Source: Bilabrum cf. latius (Eukaryota; Bigyra: Bicosoecida; Bigyra; Bicosoecida). From it: DNA of 64,000 nt. Location of the stretch: positions 248,001 to 312,000 of the forward strand of contig OZ237758.1 of assembly GCA_965178125.1 (NCBI GenBank). The letters run 5' to 3'. The notes beneath the pieces are model-generated. The model was not told where the DNA came from. It worked only from the letters and a program-made list of their open reading frames with translations, and made no database searches. Both the position numbers and the translations under genes were made by a program. Of this stretch, positions 12,683 through 23,324 are shown piece by piece. The number at the start of each line of letters is the position of its first letter. The first letter of the stretch is position 1.

Positions 12683-13927
12683 TTACCCACAATTTTGCAG
12701 GTGCTTCTTGAGAGTGCTTGCCTCCCCAAAGCGCTTGCCGCACACCATGCACTTGTGCTTGCGCTCCCCATGATGCACCACTGACACGTGCTTCTTGAGA
12801 TTGCTTGCCTGCCCGAACGCCTTGCCGCACACCATGCACTCGTGCTTGCGCTCCCCATGATGCACCACTGACACGTGCTTCTTGAGATTGCTTGCCTGCC
12901 CAAAGCGCTTGCCGCACACCATGCACTCGTGCTTACACTCCCCATGATGCACCACTGACATGTGGGTCTTGAGATTGCTTGCCTTCCCAAACGCCTTGCC
13001 GCACACCATGCACTCGTGCTTACACTCCCCATGATGCACCACTGACATGTGGGTCTTGAGATTGCTTGCCTCCCCAAACGCCTTGCCGCACACCATGCAC
13101 TTGTGCTTGCGCTCCCCATGATGCACCACTGACACGTGCTTCTTGAGATTGCTTGCCTGCCCAAAGCGCTTGCCGCACACCATGCACTTGTGCTTACGCT
13201 CCCCATGATGCACCACTGACACGTGCTTCTTGAGATTGCCTGCCTCCCCGAACGCCTTGCCGCACACCATGCACTCGTGCTTGCGCTCCCCATGATGCAC
13301 CACTGACACGTGCTTCTTGAGATTGCCTGCCTCCCCGAACGCCTTGCCGCACACCATGCACTCGTGCTTGCGCTCCCCATGATGCACCACTGACATGTGG
13401 GTCTTGAGATTGCTTGCCTCCCCGAACGCCTTGTCGCACACACTACACTCATACCGGTTCGCCGACATACCCTCGCCAGCAGCGCCTGCCTCATCCCGTC
13501 GCCTCTTCGCCTTTCCACGCCTCTCGCTAGAGATCCTGTCTGTTCCACAGTGCTCGTGTCTGCCGCGCTTCTGGCCCGCCGAGGCAACTGCCCCGGTGCC
13601 TGTCTGAATCAACAATGGAATCACCTCTCGCAATGCTATCATGCTGGACGCTCCCGATGCAGCGGCCACAATGCCCCCAGTTCTACCTGATCGAGCTTCT
13701 ACAGTTGATTCGGACTCAAGCTGAGGCCGCGACTTCCCTCTCCCTCGAGGACCATGCCTGCCATGCAGTCCACTGTGCGACGAGGGATGGACCGCAGAAG
13801 ACGTGCTAAGGCCATACCAACCAGCCGCCTTACCTCTACTCGCGTCGCTCCCGCAAGACTCTCTATCGCTGTCACTCACGAGGTCAATGACTTCGTCCGA
13901 TGTGGCTCCACCTTGCGCCATCGTCAA
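12683..13927 (-). CDS. C2H2 zinc-finger protein with nine near-identical fingers
   Basis: 414 residues, ATG at 13927 and TAA at 12683-12685; this natural end right after the last finger is good evidence that TAA is still a stop. The N-terminal ~150 residues are disordered. They begin with DEVIDLVSDSD, which fits a SUMO-interacting motif, and contain a basic patch (RRGKAKRRRDE) likely to be a nuclear localisation signal. Nine fingers follow at an exact 28-residue (84-nt) spacing with pattern C-x2-C-x12-H-x4-H and linkers of the HHGERKH type; the last finger ends KKHLQNC and is a C2HC variant. Recognition helices are almost the same in all fingers (E/Q-A-S/G-N-L-K-K/T). Likely a nuclear DNA-binding protein. 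No TAG codons. Confidence 0.9.
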   Translation of the reverse strand: MTMAQGGATSDEVIDLVSDSDRESCGSDASRGKAAGWYGLSTSSAVHPSSHSGLHGRHGPRGRGKSRPQLESESTVEARSGRTGGIVAAASGASSMIALREVIPLLIQTGTGAVASAGQKRGRHEHCGTDRISSERRGKAKRRRDEAGAAGEGMSANRYECSVCDKAFGEASNLKTHMSVVHHGERKHECMVCGKAFGEAGNLKKHVSVVHHGERKHECMVCGKAFGEAGNLKKHVSVVHHGERKHKCMVCGKRFGQASNLKKHVSVVHHGERKHKCMVCGKAFGEASNLKTHMSVVHHGECKHECMVCGKAFGKASNLKTHMSVVHHGECKHECMVCGKRFGQASNLKKHVSVVHHGERKHECMVCGKAFGQASNLKKHVSVVHHGERKHKCMVCGKRFGEASTLKKHLQNCG

Positions 13928-14498
13928 ATTAAGTACTATTCACTTTTCAGAAAGAATCCAAGGATCAGACGCGGGATACAAGCAGCTGCCCACTTGGATG
14001 AAACTGCGCCGACAAAAACACAACCGATAAGCCGCGATAAACGCTGATAAAGCCAAAAACTGGCCGATTCAGCTGCTCCGAGGTATATGCAGCTACACAA
14101 GAAAAGCTCAATGAAGCCAAACGTTGGTAAAATGCGTCCTTGAGCTGCGCTGAGCTGAGCTGATCGAGAGAGAGAATAAATGCACAGCTCCACCACTGGC
14201 AGCCTGCCGCAGTGCCGCATCTAGCTGCGCAGCTGCCGCTGTCAGCCCCACCTGACCGCCAGCTCCTGCTACGGCCATTCCCTGTGCGCATTATGCTCCC
14301 ATCTGAGAGAGAGAGAACAAATTGGGTATGAGCAAGAGCCGTGGAAATTCCACGGTGGAATTCATCAATCAGGTCCATCTTCATCTTCGCAATGCGCCAG
14401 CGCAAGCAGGTTGGCCTGTGTCACCCTCCAACACAGGTAACCTTATCCACTCAGACCTCTGAGCCAGCCACATCCTACACTGGCCAGGGCGAACACCC
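13928..14498. other. Intergenic spacer between the zinc-finger and lipid-kinase genes
   Basis: 571 bp. It holds the 5' flank of the zinc-finger gene and the 3' flank of the lipid-kinase gene, both on the minus strand. Two short GAGAGAGA runs and a small palindromic stretch near 14341-14362 are visible. I see no coding region, RNA gene or mobile element. Confidence 0.6.
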
Positions 14499-16415
14499 TC
14501 ACCTCCCCACACCCACCCCCGACCCTGGCAGACACACGGCATGCCCCTTCGAGTCGCACGGACCCACAAGCACAGGCAGCAAGCCCCCGATCACACGCAG
14601 CAGAGCAGGGCTGGTCCCCGCCAGCTCCCCGTCCACGTTCAGCGAGTTAAGCCCATGCATCATCTCCGCAGAAGGGGGCCCCGCTTCGATACGGGGAATG
14701 CGGGCGGGGGCACCACCACCACCGCCAGCTCCACCGCCAGCTCCACCACCTGTAGTGCCAAAGGCCTCCGCCGGGAGAGGCCGGATGATGAGCTCGGGCG
14801 TGGCATAGTAAGCCGTCTCGGGGACCTCCTCATCAGCGTGCTTCCCGTTGGCCTTGGCGAGGTCCATCATGTGCACCAGCCTCAGCCTCCCAGACCCCCC
14901 GTGCATCACCACCACGTCCATCAGCCCGTCGTCCACCTTGGCATGGGGCGCGAATGCCATCTTCTCGCCCATGTGCACCGTGGTCTGCGCCTAGATCATC
15001 ACGTACCTGGCTCGCTCCACCACGGCCCAGCTCCCATCGCCCCCTTCACCCGCAGTGCCACCAGCCCCGCCTCCGCCTCGATTCGATGCATTGTCCAGCT
15101 CCGAGCCCGCGTACTTGCCAGCTGCTGCCTCCCCCTCGTTCTCCTCCCTCTCTTCCTTGTTCCCTGACGCCCTCTCCACCCACTAACCCTAGGGCATCAG
15201 CAGCTCGGCTCCATACGTCGGGTTCTCGATCAGCTGCATGTAGGCTGCGCAGTTGTACGCCGCCCCGCCGCAGCAGCACCGCAACCCGTCCGCGGACCGC
15301 ATGACCGCAGTGCCTAGCCCCCAGCCGATCATGTTGAGAGAGAAGATGATCGGCTCCGGGATGTGCCCCTGGCTCGGAATGCCTGGGTCTGCGGTGCTGC
15401 TAGCAGCACCGGCAGCACCACCGGCAGAGACAGCGGGCCTGCCACCCGGTGCCTCCCCGACTGTTCCCTCAGCGGTGGACGAGGATCCCTCCTCCTCTTC
15501 CTCCTCCTCCTTCTTCTACTCTCCACCCTGCTCTATCGATCCCTTGACGTGCTCCTCCTTCCCGTCTGCATTGCCTCCAGTAGCAGCTCCCGCTGCGCCG
15601 CCGCTGCCGCCAGCCCCGCCCGTGCCATCGACAGCCCCGCCCGTGCCCTTGGGCTGGCTGCCACTGGCACTCGCGGCGGCAACAGGGGTGGACGTGGGCG
15701 TCTCGCACCCAGTCGCGCCTCCCCCAACCACAGACCTCTCGCTTGCGTCGCATACGGCGATCGCATCGATCCTGCGGACCACCCCTGTGAGGGCCCTGCG
15801 GATGCCCTCCTCCGGGGTGTGCCAGCCGAGCGTGTGGGCCACAGTGTTGCCGGAACCGCAGGGGATGATTCCGAGGGGAGGCATGAACTGCCTGGCGTCG
15901 GCGATGAGTCGGGCCACATCCGTGGATTTCGCTCTAGCACCCGCGCCTGCGTCGGCACGACTTGTTGCTTCCTCCGTTGACTCGCGTCCAGCCGAGGCGT
16001 TGGCAGAGTCACCCTCGCCCTCGCCCTCGCTCTTGGCTGCTGCACCTGACTTCTGCTTATCAATAGACTGTTTCTGGACAAGGGCGCGCAGCATCCCGTT
16101 CACTATCTCGTGGAGAGTGCCGTCACCGCCGATTGATAGCATCGCGTCAACGTCTGGCGAACCGATCTGGATCCAGCCTTTCATGAGATCCGCAGCTATT
16201 TCGCTAGCGTGGCCCGAGTACTTGGTCTGATGAATCTTGTAGGCGACTCCAGATCTGTCAAGTTCCTTCGTCACCAGCAGCAGACGATCGAGACCCTTCC
16301 TTCCGCCGCTCATTGGATTGCACACGATCGCTACCTGCTTCGGTGGCTTCTTTGCCTCGTCGGCTCCTTCAAATACATCAAATTCATGCGGCTGAATCGA
16401 CGTGCAGCACCCCAT
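14499..16415 (-). CDS. Sphingosine kinase / diacylglycerol-kinase-like lipid kinase, N-terminally acylated
   Basis: 638 residues, ATG at 16415 and TGA at 14499-14501. The DAG-kinase catalytic domain is clear. CNPMSGGRKG (about residue 32) and SIGGDGTLHEIVNG (about 94-107) give the nucleotide-binding signature, and PLGIIPCGSGNTVAHTLGW follows. Later blocks are NMIGWGLGTAV and TTVHMGEKMAFAPHAKVDDG, which match the sphingosine-kinase C4/C5 region, then a GKHADEEV segment. The protein starts MGCCTS, a classic site for N-myristoylation plus palmitoylation, so it probably sits on membranes. Low-complexity Ser/Gly/Glu inserts separate the blocks. Four in-frame TAGs read as Gln occur at minus-strand codons 15516, 15189, 15183 and 14991; the last immediately precedes the conserved AQTTVHMG block. 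The start lies 106 bp from the divergent neighbour, so the two probably share a promoter region. Confidence 0.85.
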
Positions 16416-16521
16416 GATCTAGCTCTCGAGATATAATGGGCGCGCCGCGCAGTCACCGGTGGAGAGGACCGGAAGAAGTGACTGCCGCCGACGTGCAGCT
16501 CGGCATCGTCAAAAGGTCAAC

Positions 16522-18618
16522 ATGGAGAGATCCGTGGTGTCTGGAGCAACCTCACGCGTTGATACTGCGGTATCCTTTGGAATCGCAGTCCCCACTACCT
16601 TCCGCACGGGAATGTTGGACCTGCTTTCGCTGCATTCGGTAGCCGAGCTGCAACGGCTCAGTCGGGATCTGTTCAAGGTCAAGGATCCTAACGATTCGAA
16701 AAGATCCGCTGACATTAGTGATGCTGGCTCAATTGGTGGCGTAAGTGCGAAGGAGTTTCCGTCTGCTGGCCTGCGCTCCTCACTTCTGGGAAGACGCAGG
16801 CCTGCGATGCCACCTCCGCGGCACGCTAGCTCTGCAGAGGGCGCGAGTATCTTGCTGCAAAATGGCGCTTCACGTCTTTCATAGCAACCCAAGGAAGAAG
16901 CACGGCGCACGGGCGGCTACCGTGCACAGCCAGCGGTACAGCATCACGCGTTTCCGTTCGATGGCGAGCTTCCACGAGGCTTGCATGACGATAGCCGGCC
17001 CCCTAGCGTCGCTGCGACTCCCGTGGTGCCAGACACACCCGCCGCTGACCTTTCCTGGAATATTGGGCGGGAATTGGAGCACAAAGGCGGAGGACAGCTG
17101 TCAGCACGATCGGCGGCGGGATCGGTCGTGCTGCCGTTGGCCTCGAGGCAGTCGGGGGGCGGCGCCCGCCACCGGTACGACTAGTCGCAGGGTGGAATAT
17201 CTGCCGGTGCCAGCGTGGCATCGGGTGGGACGGGTACGTTTACCGAAGGCGCCGGGACAGCGGGCGGGCAGGGGCGGGGCTCTCGCAGGGGGCAGTGGTG
17301 GATCCGCCGGCCCGCCTCCCTGCCCGCCGCGCTGTTCCCCAGCGGCACCACTGGGAGCGGGACCGCGGAGAAAAAGACCGGCCCCGAGCACGACTCCATC
17401 GTTCGCTTCATCTTTTAGCACGCGCTGCCAGATGAGGCACCGGAAGCGGCCTACTCGTTCGTGCTGCGCTACGTGTGGCAAGGCGTGCTGCAGCAGTACT
17501 GGAGAACACTGGGCACGCGTCTGCCGAGTTACAAGTCCAACATCCGCGCGCTGATTGTCTCCAAGTGGAGGGAACAAGCCCTCGAGAAGGTCTCAAGGGC
17601 AGAGGCGGCGGCCAAGCGGCCCGCCTTCCGAGACACCTTTCTGCGGGAGTCCATCGTGCCCCCCCCCGCTGCTGCTGCTGCTGCACCTGGACGTGGACCT
17701 GGACCTGGTGTGGTGGACCCCAGCTCGGGGGCAGCAGGCAGCGTCGGCGGCGGCACTCCACGGACTGCGAGGCCCGGTGCACCCGACAGTCGCAAGGCAC
17801 GCATGGCTCAGGGCACCCATGCTGGTGACTAGGCACGAGGGGCTCAGGGCGCTTCCTCCTCTCCCTCCCACACTGGCAAGCCGCCGTCGAGCCGGGCACG
17901 CGAAACAGACCATGAGGTATTCCAGGCCGTCAGGCAGGCAATGGCGGATCTCGTTGCGGCCAGGAACGCGGCGGCGGACGGGGCGGTCGGTGACCCGGGG
18001 TGGCTGCCGCCTGCGGAACCTCCGCGCGGCGCCGCTGACGTGCGGAAGCACTCTGCCTCGATGCGGGCGGGAGTGTCTGGCGCTGAGGCCCAGCTGAAGG
18101 ATGCGGAACGGAGAGTGCGTGTCGAGAAAGATTTCGACGGAATCTACGATTTCTTCGACGCCCTGTCTCAGCTGAGGCGGGTGGAGGCGTCGTGGCGGGC
18201 CTGGCTGCTGGTGGGGGCGCAGGTGGCGGGGGTGCGCGCGGATGAGGCGGAGAGGAGAGCGGATGCGATGGCTGCAGGCATCCGGTAGGGGGGACACGGG
18301 GGCCAAATTGGGGACGGTCGTGCCTTGGGCAGAGTGGGGGGGCAGGATCAGGGGGGTCCACAGGGTGACGGAGCCAGCAGCAGCAGGCATTAGTCCGAGG
18401 CCATGGGCGGAGTCAGTGCAGAGATGAGCGTGATGCCCTCCAGCTTTCTGGAGGCGGAGCTGGAGGAGTTGCATGCAAGGAGGCAGCAGACAAGGCTGCA
18501 GGAGGGCGCCGGCCCGGGGGGCGAAGGGGGTTCCTCGGTTGACAGCGGCGGGCTCGCAGGGGAGGCCCCTGCAGACTAGAGCCCCTCGGCTGAAGCACAC
18601 CCAGCAACAGGCACTTAA
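16522..18618 (+). CDS. Unrecognised protein with a conserved-looking helical core
   Basis: 698 residues from ATG 16522 to TAA 18616. I do not recognise the family. The N-terminal half is mostly low complexity. A more ordered helical segment lies at about residues 290-370 (DSIVRFIF, YSFVLRYVWQGVLQQYW, IRALIVSKWREQALEKV). A Pro/Ala tract follows, and there is a second helical stretch near 470-590 with a predicted coiled coil (AEAQLKDAERRVRVEKDFD). Seven in-frame TAGs read as Gln (16882, 17182, 17416, 17830, 18286, 18391, 18577). Treating TAG as stop would cut the gene into fragments with no other start, while one frame stays open for 2.1 kb. It diverges from the lipid kinase. The start is uncertain because the N-terminus is not conserved. 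Confidence 0.6.
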
Positions 18619-18843
18619 GGCGCAGACCATGGGTAACAAGGGCATAATGATACAAACCAGAAGAAAGAAGAAGCTTGGGGCTCAGGGCAAGACAGCGGGG
18701 ATGGAGCAGCTGAACCACGCAAGGCACCTGCCTGATTGGTGGCACTGTGTGATGCGAGCCAGGTCGGAGCGAGCATGGCAACTCACAAGGCGCGGGGCCT
18801 AGAACAAACATGGGATCAAAGTAATTAGAACAGTGTTCTGAGT

Positions 18844-21488
18844 ATGTACTAGCGCGTGGCAACGACCCGACGATTGTGCACAGCCGCCAAAGAATGGGTC
18901 CAAGCTGGACGTGTTGCTGTTGCATGTGGCGATAGTATTCGTGCTGATAGATGGCTTCGAAGCGAAGTTTTGTGGAAGAATGACAATATTCCGTCAGTTA
19001 CACAGCTGAATCGGCTGGCTAGGCGCAAGGGACTTCGCGTTCAGCTGGAAAGACCACAATTCATCAAGTGCAACTACCGGCTCAAGCCAGGAGAAGCGGT
19101 GCAAATGCGGAAGGATTTGCTGGCTGAGATTGGCTCGCTCCCAGCACCGCATTATAATGCCAAGACTTCGACGCAGGCCCCTTCTGCGGCTGGTGCATTG
19201 CCGGTCGCGTACGAAGACAACAGCTGCGCCATTCTGGTCAAGCCTCCTGGTTTCGATTGCCAAGAAGATATTGGAGGAGTACTTCTCCCTGCGGGTGGAT
19301 CAGACAGTCAAGAGCGTCCGCGACCTGGGCACCGTTTGGACAGGCCTGTCGGTGGCTTGCTCGCTGTCGGCAAGACGCGCCGGGCCACTGCCGGCTTCCA
19401 GGGAGTCTCTGCTGCTCGGTCTCACGACGCTTCTTCTTTGCGATCGAGGGAAAGTTCGTCGATATGGAGCAAAGTCTACTTGGTTGACTTGGACTTGATG
19501 TGCGACGGTTCTGCCGCCTTGCAGCCGGATCCGTGGGCAAGCATGGTGCAGATGCTTCGCGCAACAGCGCCATCGTCATCAGACAGTGCCAGCAGCAGTC
19601 AAATGAGCGGCCTTCCGACGGAGCAGCAGATCCGTGCTCTGCAGCAAACTGCCAGCGCTGCGCTTCTCGAGCTCTCTCGCCGCCGTCACGTGCTGCTCGC
19701 CCTGGCGGGTCGAACGGAGCAAGTGCTCGCGGGCGAGCACCAGCGAGCCGGTGGCCGCGCCCTGGCCGAGCTCGGCACGATCGACCTTCCTATCCCCAGA
19801 GACCCTCGTCGCATGGTGAACAGCCTCAGCTCCAGTCCCAGTCTAGGCCAGGCAGGCAGAGGCGGAGGACCAATCAATCACTCAGCTGCACAGAGAGCGA
19901 GCACCGCCGCCTCCATCCAGGCAGCCCTCCTGAAGCAGGCCTCAAGCCGTGTCTCGAAACCGAAAATCGGGATTAGTTCTGGGATTAGTTGAGTGGGGAT
20001 TCGATTCGAGACAAATTTCCGACGGATTAACTTGAACTGAGCCTGACATGGTTACATGAGCTGCTAAGGTAGTTTCAAGGCCATGAGTATTATCTTTGAT
20101 GCTTACATTTAGTTTGAAGAGTAGTCTGGGTAAAGTTTGATGATGTTTTGATAGTGCCTGGACGCTTCGACTCGACACGTGCCACATTTAATCAAGAGAA
20201 ATTGGGTTAGGGCTTTGGACTAGTCTGGCGTAAATCCCGTCGTGATAGATAATCTCATGTGTTCCAAAACACCAGGAGGCTGTGTGGTACCATTCTCACG
20301 GGCACCATTGAGCTGCTACGCCCTTCCAGGATTCCGTTCGAACCTCCCTCACGTGTCTGCTTGGGCACCTGCTTCTTTGTGCAAATTGATCGAACTCTAC
20401 GACTATGTCAACGTAAAGTTGATTGTTCAAATTAATTAACGCAAGCAAAAGCACTAGCAAAAAGGCCTTCTTGCCGCGTGGTATGCTGGTTGAAGTTAAT
20501 CCAGAAAATTTAATTCGAACCGAGCACGAAATTGGATTAAAATGTGCAATTTAATTATTAATTTAATCCGGATTCGGAGTTTCGAGACAGCACTTCAAAG
20601 GCCCCGGTCAAGCAGCAGCCTCAACTGGGTGCACCGAACGGTGGCGCAGAATGGAGCAAGGCAGTGTCCGTGTACCTCAGGGTCAGTCGCTCGGCGCTCC
20701 ATGTCCCCGAGCTGGCCTAGCGGCTGGCGATAGGCATCCGTGGCGAGATCCATGCGCTGCAGCTCGCGGAGGGCGAGTCGAATGCATCGGGTGGAACGAG
20801 TCAGTCAGCGGGTGACCGCTCGGCAGATGACCTAGTCGACCAAGTAGAGCGACCTGAGGACGTCGTGAGGCTGCTGCACGCGGTGGTCGATGCAAACAGA
20901 GCCGGGCTCACCGAGGCCATGCAGCCTGGGTGGAAGCGCCAGGCCGCGCTCGATCTCGCCCAGGCGCTGGAAACACTCGCCAGGGAGCGTGCATGCAGTG
21001 GGGACGCATCTCGAGCGGAGAACAAGAGGAAGGCTGACGTCGATGGCCTGGAGGATGACGTGGTGCTGTTCTGGCTAGGCACGGGCAGGCGACATCAGAT
21101 CCGGCTGCATTCCATCGGTGCGTTCGGCAGGCCCGTGCGCGGAGACGTGCTGTATGGGGGCACACGGATGGGGTCAAGCAGATCTAGCCGTAGTGGGCGG
21201 CGGGGCGGGGGCAGAGCCGGCCGTGGAAGCGGCATGGGCCCGGGCGTGGACATCGGCATCGGCCTGCACTGCGCCTGGATGCAGCTAGATACAGCGTCTC
21301 TGCAGGGGGGGGGCAGCGGAGTAGACGGCGAGGGCAAGGGGTCCAATGTGCCTCGGGCTAGGCCTGGTTTGCAGCCGGGCGTGGCAGGCAGGTCGGATCA
21401 GGAGGGTGCACTGCACGGTAGCAGGAGGCTGGATCCGGATGGCAGACCCGGTTGGATCTAGGCGTGGAGCTTGCCTGCTTGGGTGTAA
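18844..21488 (+). CDS. RluA-family RNA pseudouridine synthase, interrupted by an AT-rich intron
   Basis: Isomerises uridine to pseudouridine in rRNA or tRNA. The proposed model is exon 1 18844-19950 and exon 2 20601-21488, 664 residues, stop TAA. ATG 18844 gives MYQRV, whose third codon is TAG; the Arg-rich start could be a mitochondrial presequence. An S4-like RNA-binding module is at about residues 30-65 (DRWLRSEVLW, VTQLNRLARRKGLRV). The catalytic motif HRLDRPVGGLLAVGKT puts the active Asp near residue 166. The second half of the fold, LGTGRRHQIRLHSIGAFG with RGDVLYGG, lies in exon 2, so both halves are needed. In-frame TAGs: 18850, 20718, 21459. Long family-atypical inserts separate the motifs. 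Exon borders inside the AT-rich element are inferred from frame. A 53-bp tandem repeat begins at the last codons and continues past the stop. Confidence 0.75.
19951..20600 (+). mobile_element. AT-rich element with inverted ends forming an intron (introner-like)
   Basis: A sharp drop in GC marks this stretch inside the pseudouridine synthase gene. Its left end TGTCTCGAAAC (19950-19960) is an exact inverted match to the right end GTTTCGAGACA (20579-20589). The match continues imperfectly inward for about 27 bp (CGAA-ATCGGGATTA against CCGAATCCGGATTA). The left terminus supplies a GT donor at 19951. AG acceptors just outside the right terminus, for example 20599-20600, restore the exon frame. 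Read through, exon 1 would hit TGA 42 bp inside the element. No transposase is coded. No clear target-site duplication was found by eye. Confidence 0.6.
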
Positions 21489-21672
21489 GTGAGATCGAGT
21501 GGCGGTGGATCGAGGCGTGGAGCTTGCCTGCTTGGGTGTAAGTGAGATCGAGTGGCGGTGGATCGAGGCGTGGAGCTTGCCTGCTTGGGTGTAAGTGAGA
21601 TCGAGTGGCGGTGGATCGAGGCGTGGAGCTTGCCTGCTTGGGTGTAAGTGAGATCGAGTGGCGGTGGATCGA
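21461..21672 (+). repeat. 53-bp tandem repeat, four copies
   Basis: Four head-to-tail copies with exact 53-bp period (starts 21461, 21514, 21567, 21620), each beginning GGCGTGGAGCTTGCCTGCTT. The first copy contains the last codons and TAA stop of the pseudouridine synthase gene, and the other three lie in its 3' flank. The copies look identical, so the expansion is recent. Confidence 0.9.
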
Positions 21673-21916
21673 CCGCCCGATGCACGCGCTGCGGAACGCC
21701 ATAATCCGGCTAGACTAGTATATCTGCCGTCAGACTGATAAATCTGTTCATTCATCTCTGGCCGGGAGCTTGCTCAAGCAAGCGTCCGAGCTCTCGTCAC
21801 ACGATCGTGCTACTGGCTGCATCCGATCACAGTCCCTCCACCAACAGTCAAAAAGTAGAGGCTCTGTGCACTGCCACTAGCTGCATCCGATCAAGCTCCC
21901 TCTCAATCCGCGCATC

Positions 21917-23163
21917 TCAGGCAAACGGATTGGGCGCGTCCGCTGGCAGGTCAGCCAGGGTCCCGTTCACGTCCCTGTGGATGGCCTCATCGGCACGAAT
22001 GGCCATGAGCACGTCGCGGAACATGGCGTCTTCGGGCAGCTGCCAGTACTTGCGGGAGAGCGGTGAGGCGGGCATCTGCCTCCACTCGTCAAGGCCCCCG
22101 TTGGGATCATCCACCTGCTGCACCGCCTTGGTGTAGGTCTTGACCGCCTCCTCCTCCAGGTACTGCACGAACCGGTGGCAGGTGGAGGGGCTGACTAGGT
22201 AGGCCAGGAAGTACGCGTTGAAGAACACCCCCTGGGCCAGAAGCACCATGGCCCGGAAGGCGATGCCCGGCTGCTTGAGCTCCAAGAATGTGAGAAGGTG
22301 CGCCCGCTCGTTCTCGGCCTCGGCCAGCAGCTCGTGCAGCCAGCCCTGGTCCCGCTTCATGGACCGGAGCGAGTTGAAATGCCGGCACATCGCGCCGACC
22401 ATGCCGGGGACCCCTGCGCGCGCAAATACAGCAGCATGCTGGAAACTACTAGTAACGTTGCGGTGCACACATTATCGTGCCTCGTAGTGGGCCGCAGGGT
22501 GCTCATACTGCGGCGCGACGGTCAGATGTTGTCTCACCCGCGACAGTCTCCAGAAAGATCATCCTGGTCAGCCACTTCGACTCTGTCATGTTTGTCCCAT
22601 AGCTGCGATGTCGTAAATGCACGGGTTCCTTGAGGCATAGCGGTACAGTGATTGCAACTGCCAGAGCCACAAAGACAGAAAAATGTGAATTAGCCTGTGC
22701 CTCACTTAGTCGCAAGATCAAAGCTTCCTCGTGCAAATTGAACAGCACCATACGCAATTCTGCCGCTCATCTGCGTGCATGCAAGTGAGGCAACAGCGCG
22801 CAAGCCGCTTGAACTCGCTATGATCGGGAGATGAACTGATAAAGGGAGCGATCAGCTGCTCACGGATTTTGGCGGATCATGGACCACTTCAACGGCTTCT
22901 ACCTCCTCTTTTGTGTAAACAGGATGAGGAAACCATTTCAGCTTGTCATCGCTGAAGTGATGCGGCTGTATCTTCCGCGTTGCGGCCGGATGGGAAGGAT
23001 CAGCCTGCTCAGCACCTTCGGTTTTGGGGTTCCCGCGAATGGATCGAATCTTCTGCGGATCCGCGTCGGACAGCGAAGAACTCGCCGCCGCTGACAAAAA
23101 TCTGCATGTAATGGCTCTTCCCCCAAGTCTGGCGCACAACCTAGTCGATGCTCTCCGCAGCAT
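21917..23163 (-). CDS. AOX: Mitochondrial alternative oxidase, four exons
   Basis: Di-iron ubiquinol oxidase of the inner mitochondrial membrane that bypasses complexes III and IV. Exons on the minus strand: 22864-23163, 22706-22770, 22538-22602, 21917-22413; introns of 93, 103 and 124 bp all have GTGAG donors and CAG/GCAG acceptors. The spliced product is 308 residues, normal for the family. It starts with an Arg/Ser-rich presequence (MLRRASTRLCARLGGRAITC). It then reads HPVYTKEEVEAVEVVH, MSGRIAYGAVQFARGSFD, WLTRMIFLETVAGVPGMVG, AENERAHLLTFLE, YLEEEAVKTYT and IRADEAIHRDVNG, which contain the six iron ligands. There are no TAG codons. TGA stop at 21917. A 151-bp dispersed repeat begins 11 bp upstream of the start codon, so it forms the promoter or 5' UTR. 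Confidence 0.95.
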
Positions 23164-23173
23164 TGTTCTCGAA

Positions 23174-23324
23174 ATGTGCCATTGGTATACTACTAGTTCC
23201 GGGATAAGAGCTCCAAGACCAGTGATAGCGTGCCAATACTGGTATACGATCCGCGCACCACGAACGCGAAGAAGCGAGCATCACGAGTGGAATCCGAGAA
23301 GAAAGGAGAACAGAGAAAAATTTC
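23174..23324. repeat. 151-bp dispersed direct repeat, copy 1 (AOX 5' flank)
   Basis: Sequence starting ATGTGCCATTGGTATACTAC and ending AGAGAAAAATTTC recurs without visible change at 29098-29248. This copy lies directly upstream of the alternative oxidase start codon. Confidence 0.9.

Noticed and set aside
11965-13587. 540-codon minus-strand frame with a tandem CQWCIMGSAS motif
   Set aside because: It is an out-of-frame reading of the zinc-finger repeats; the true frame gives nine proper C2H2 fingers.
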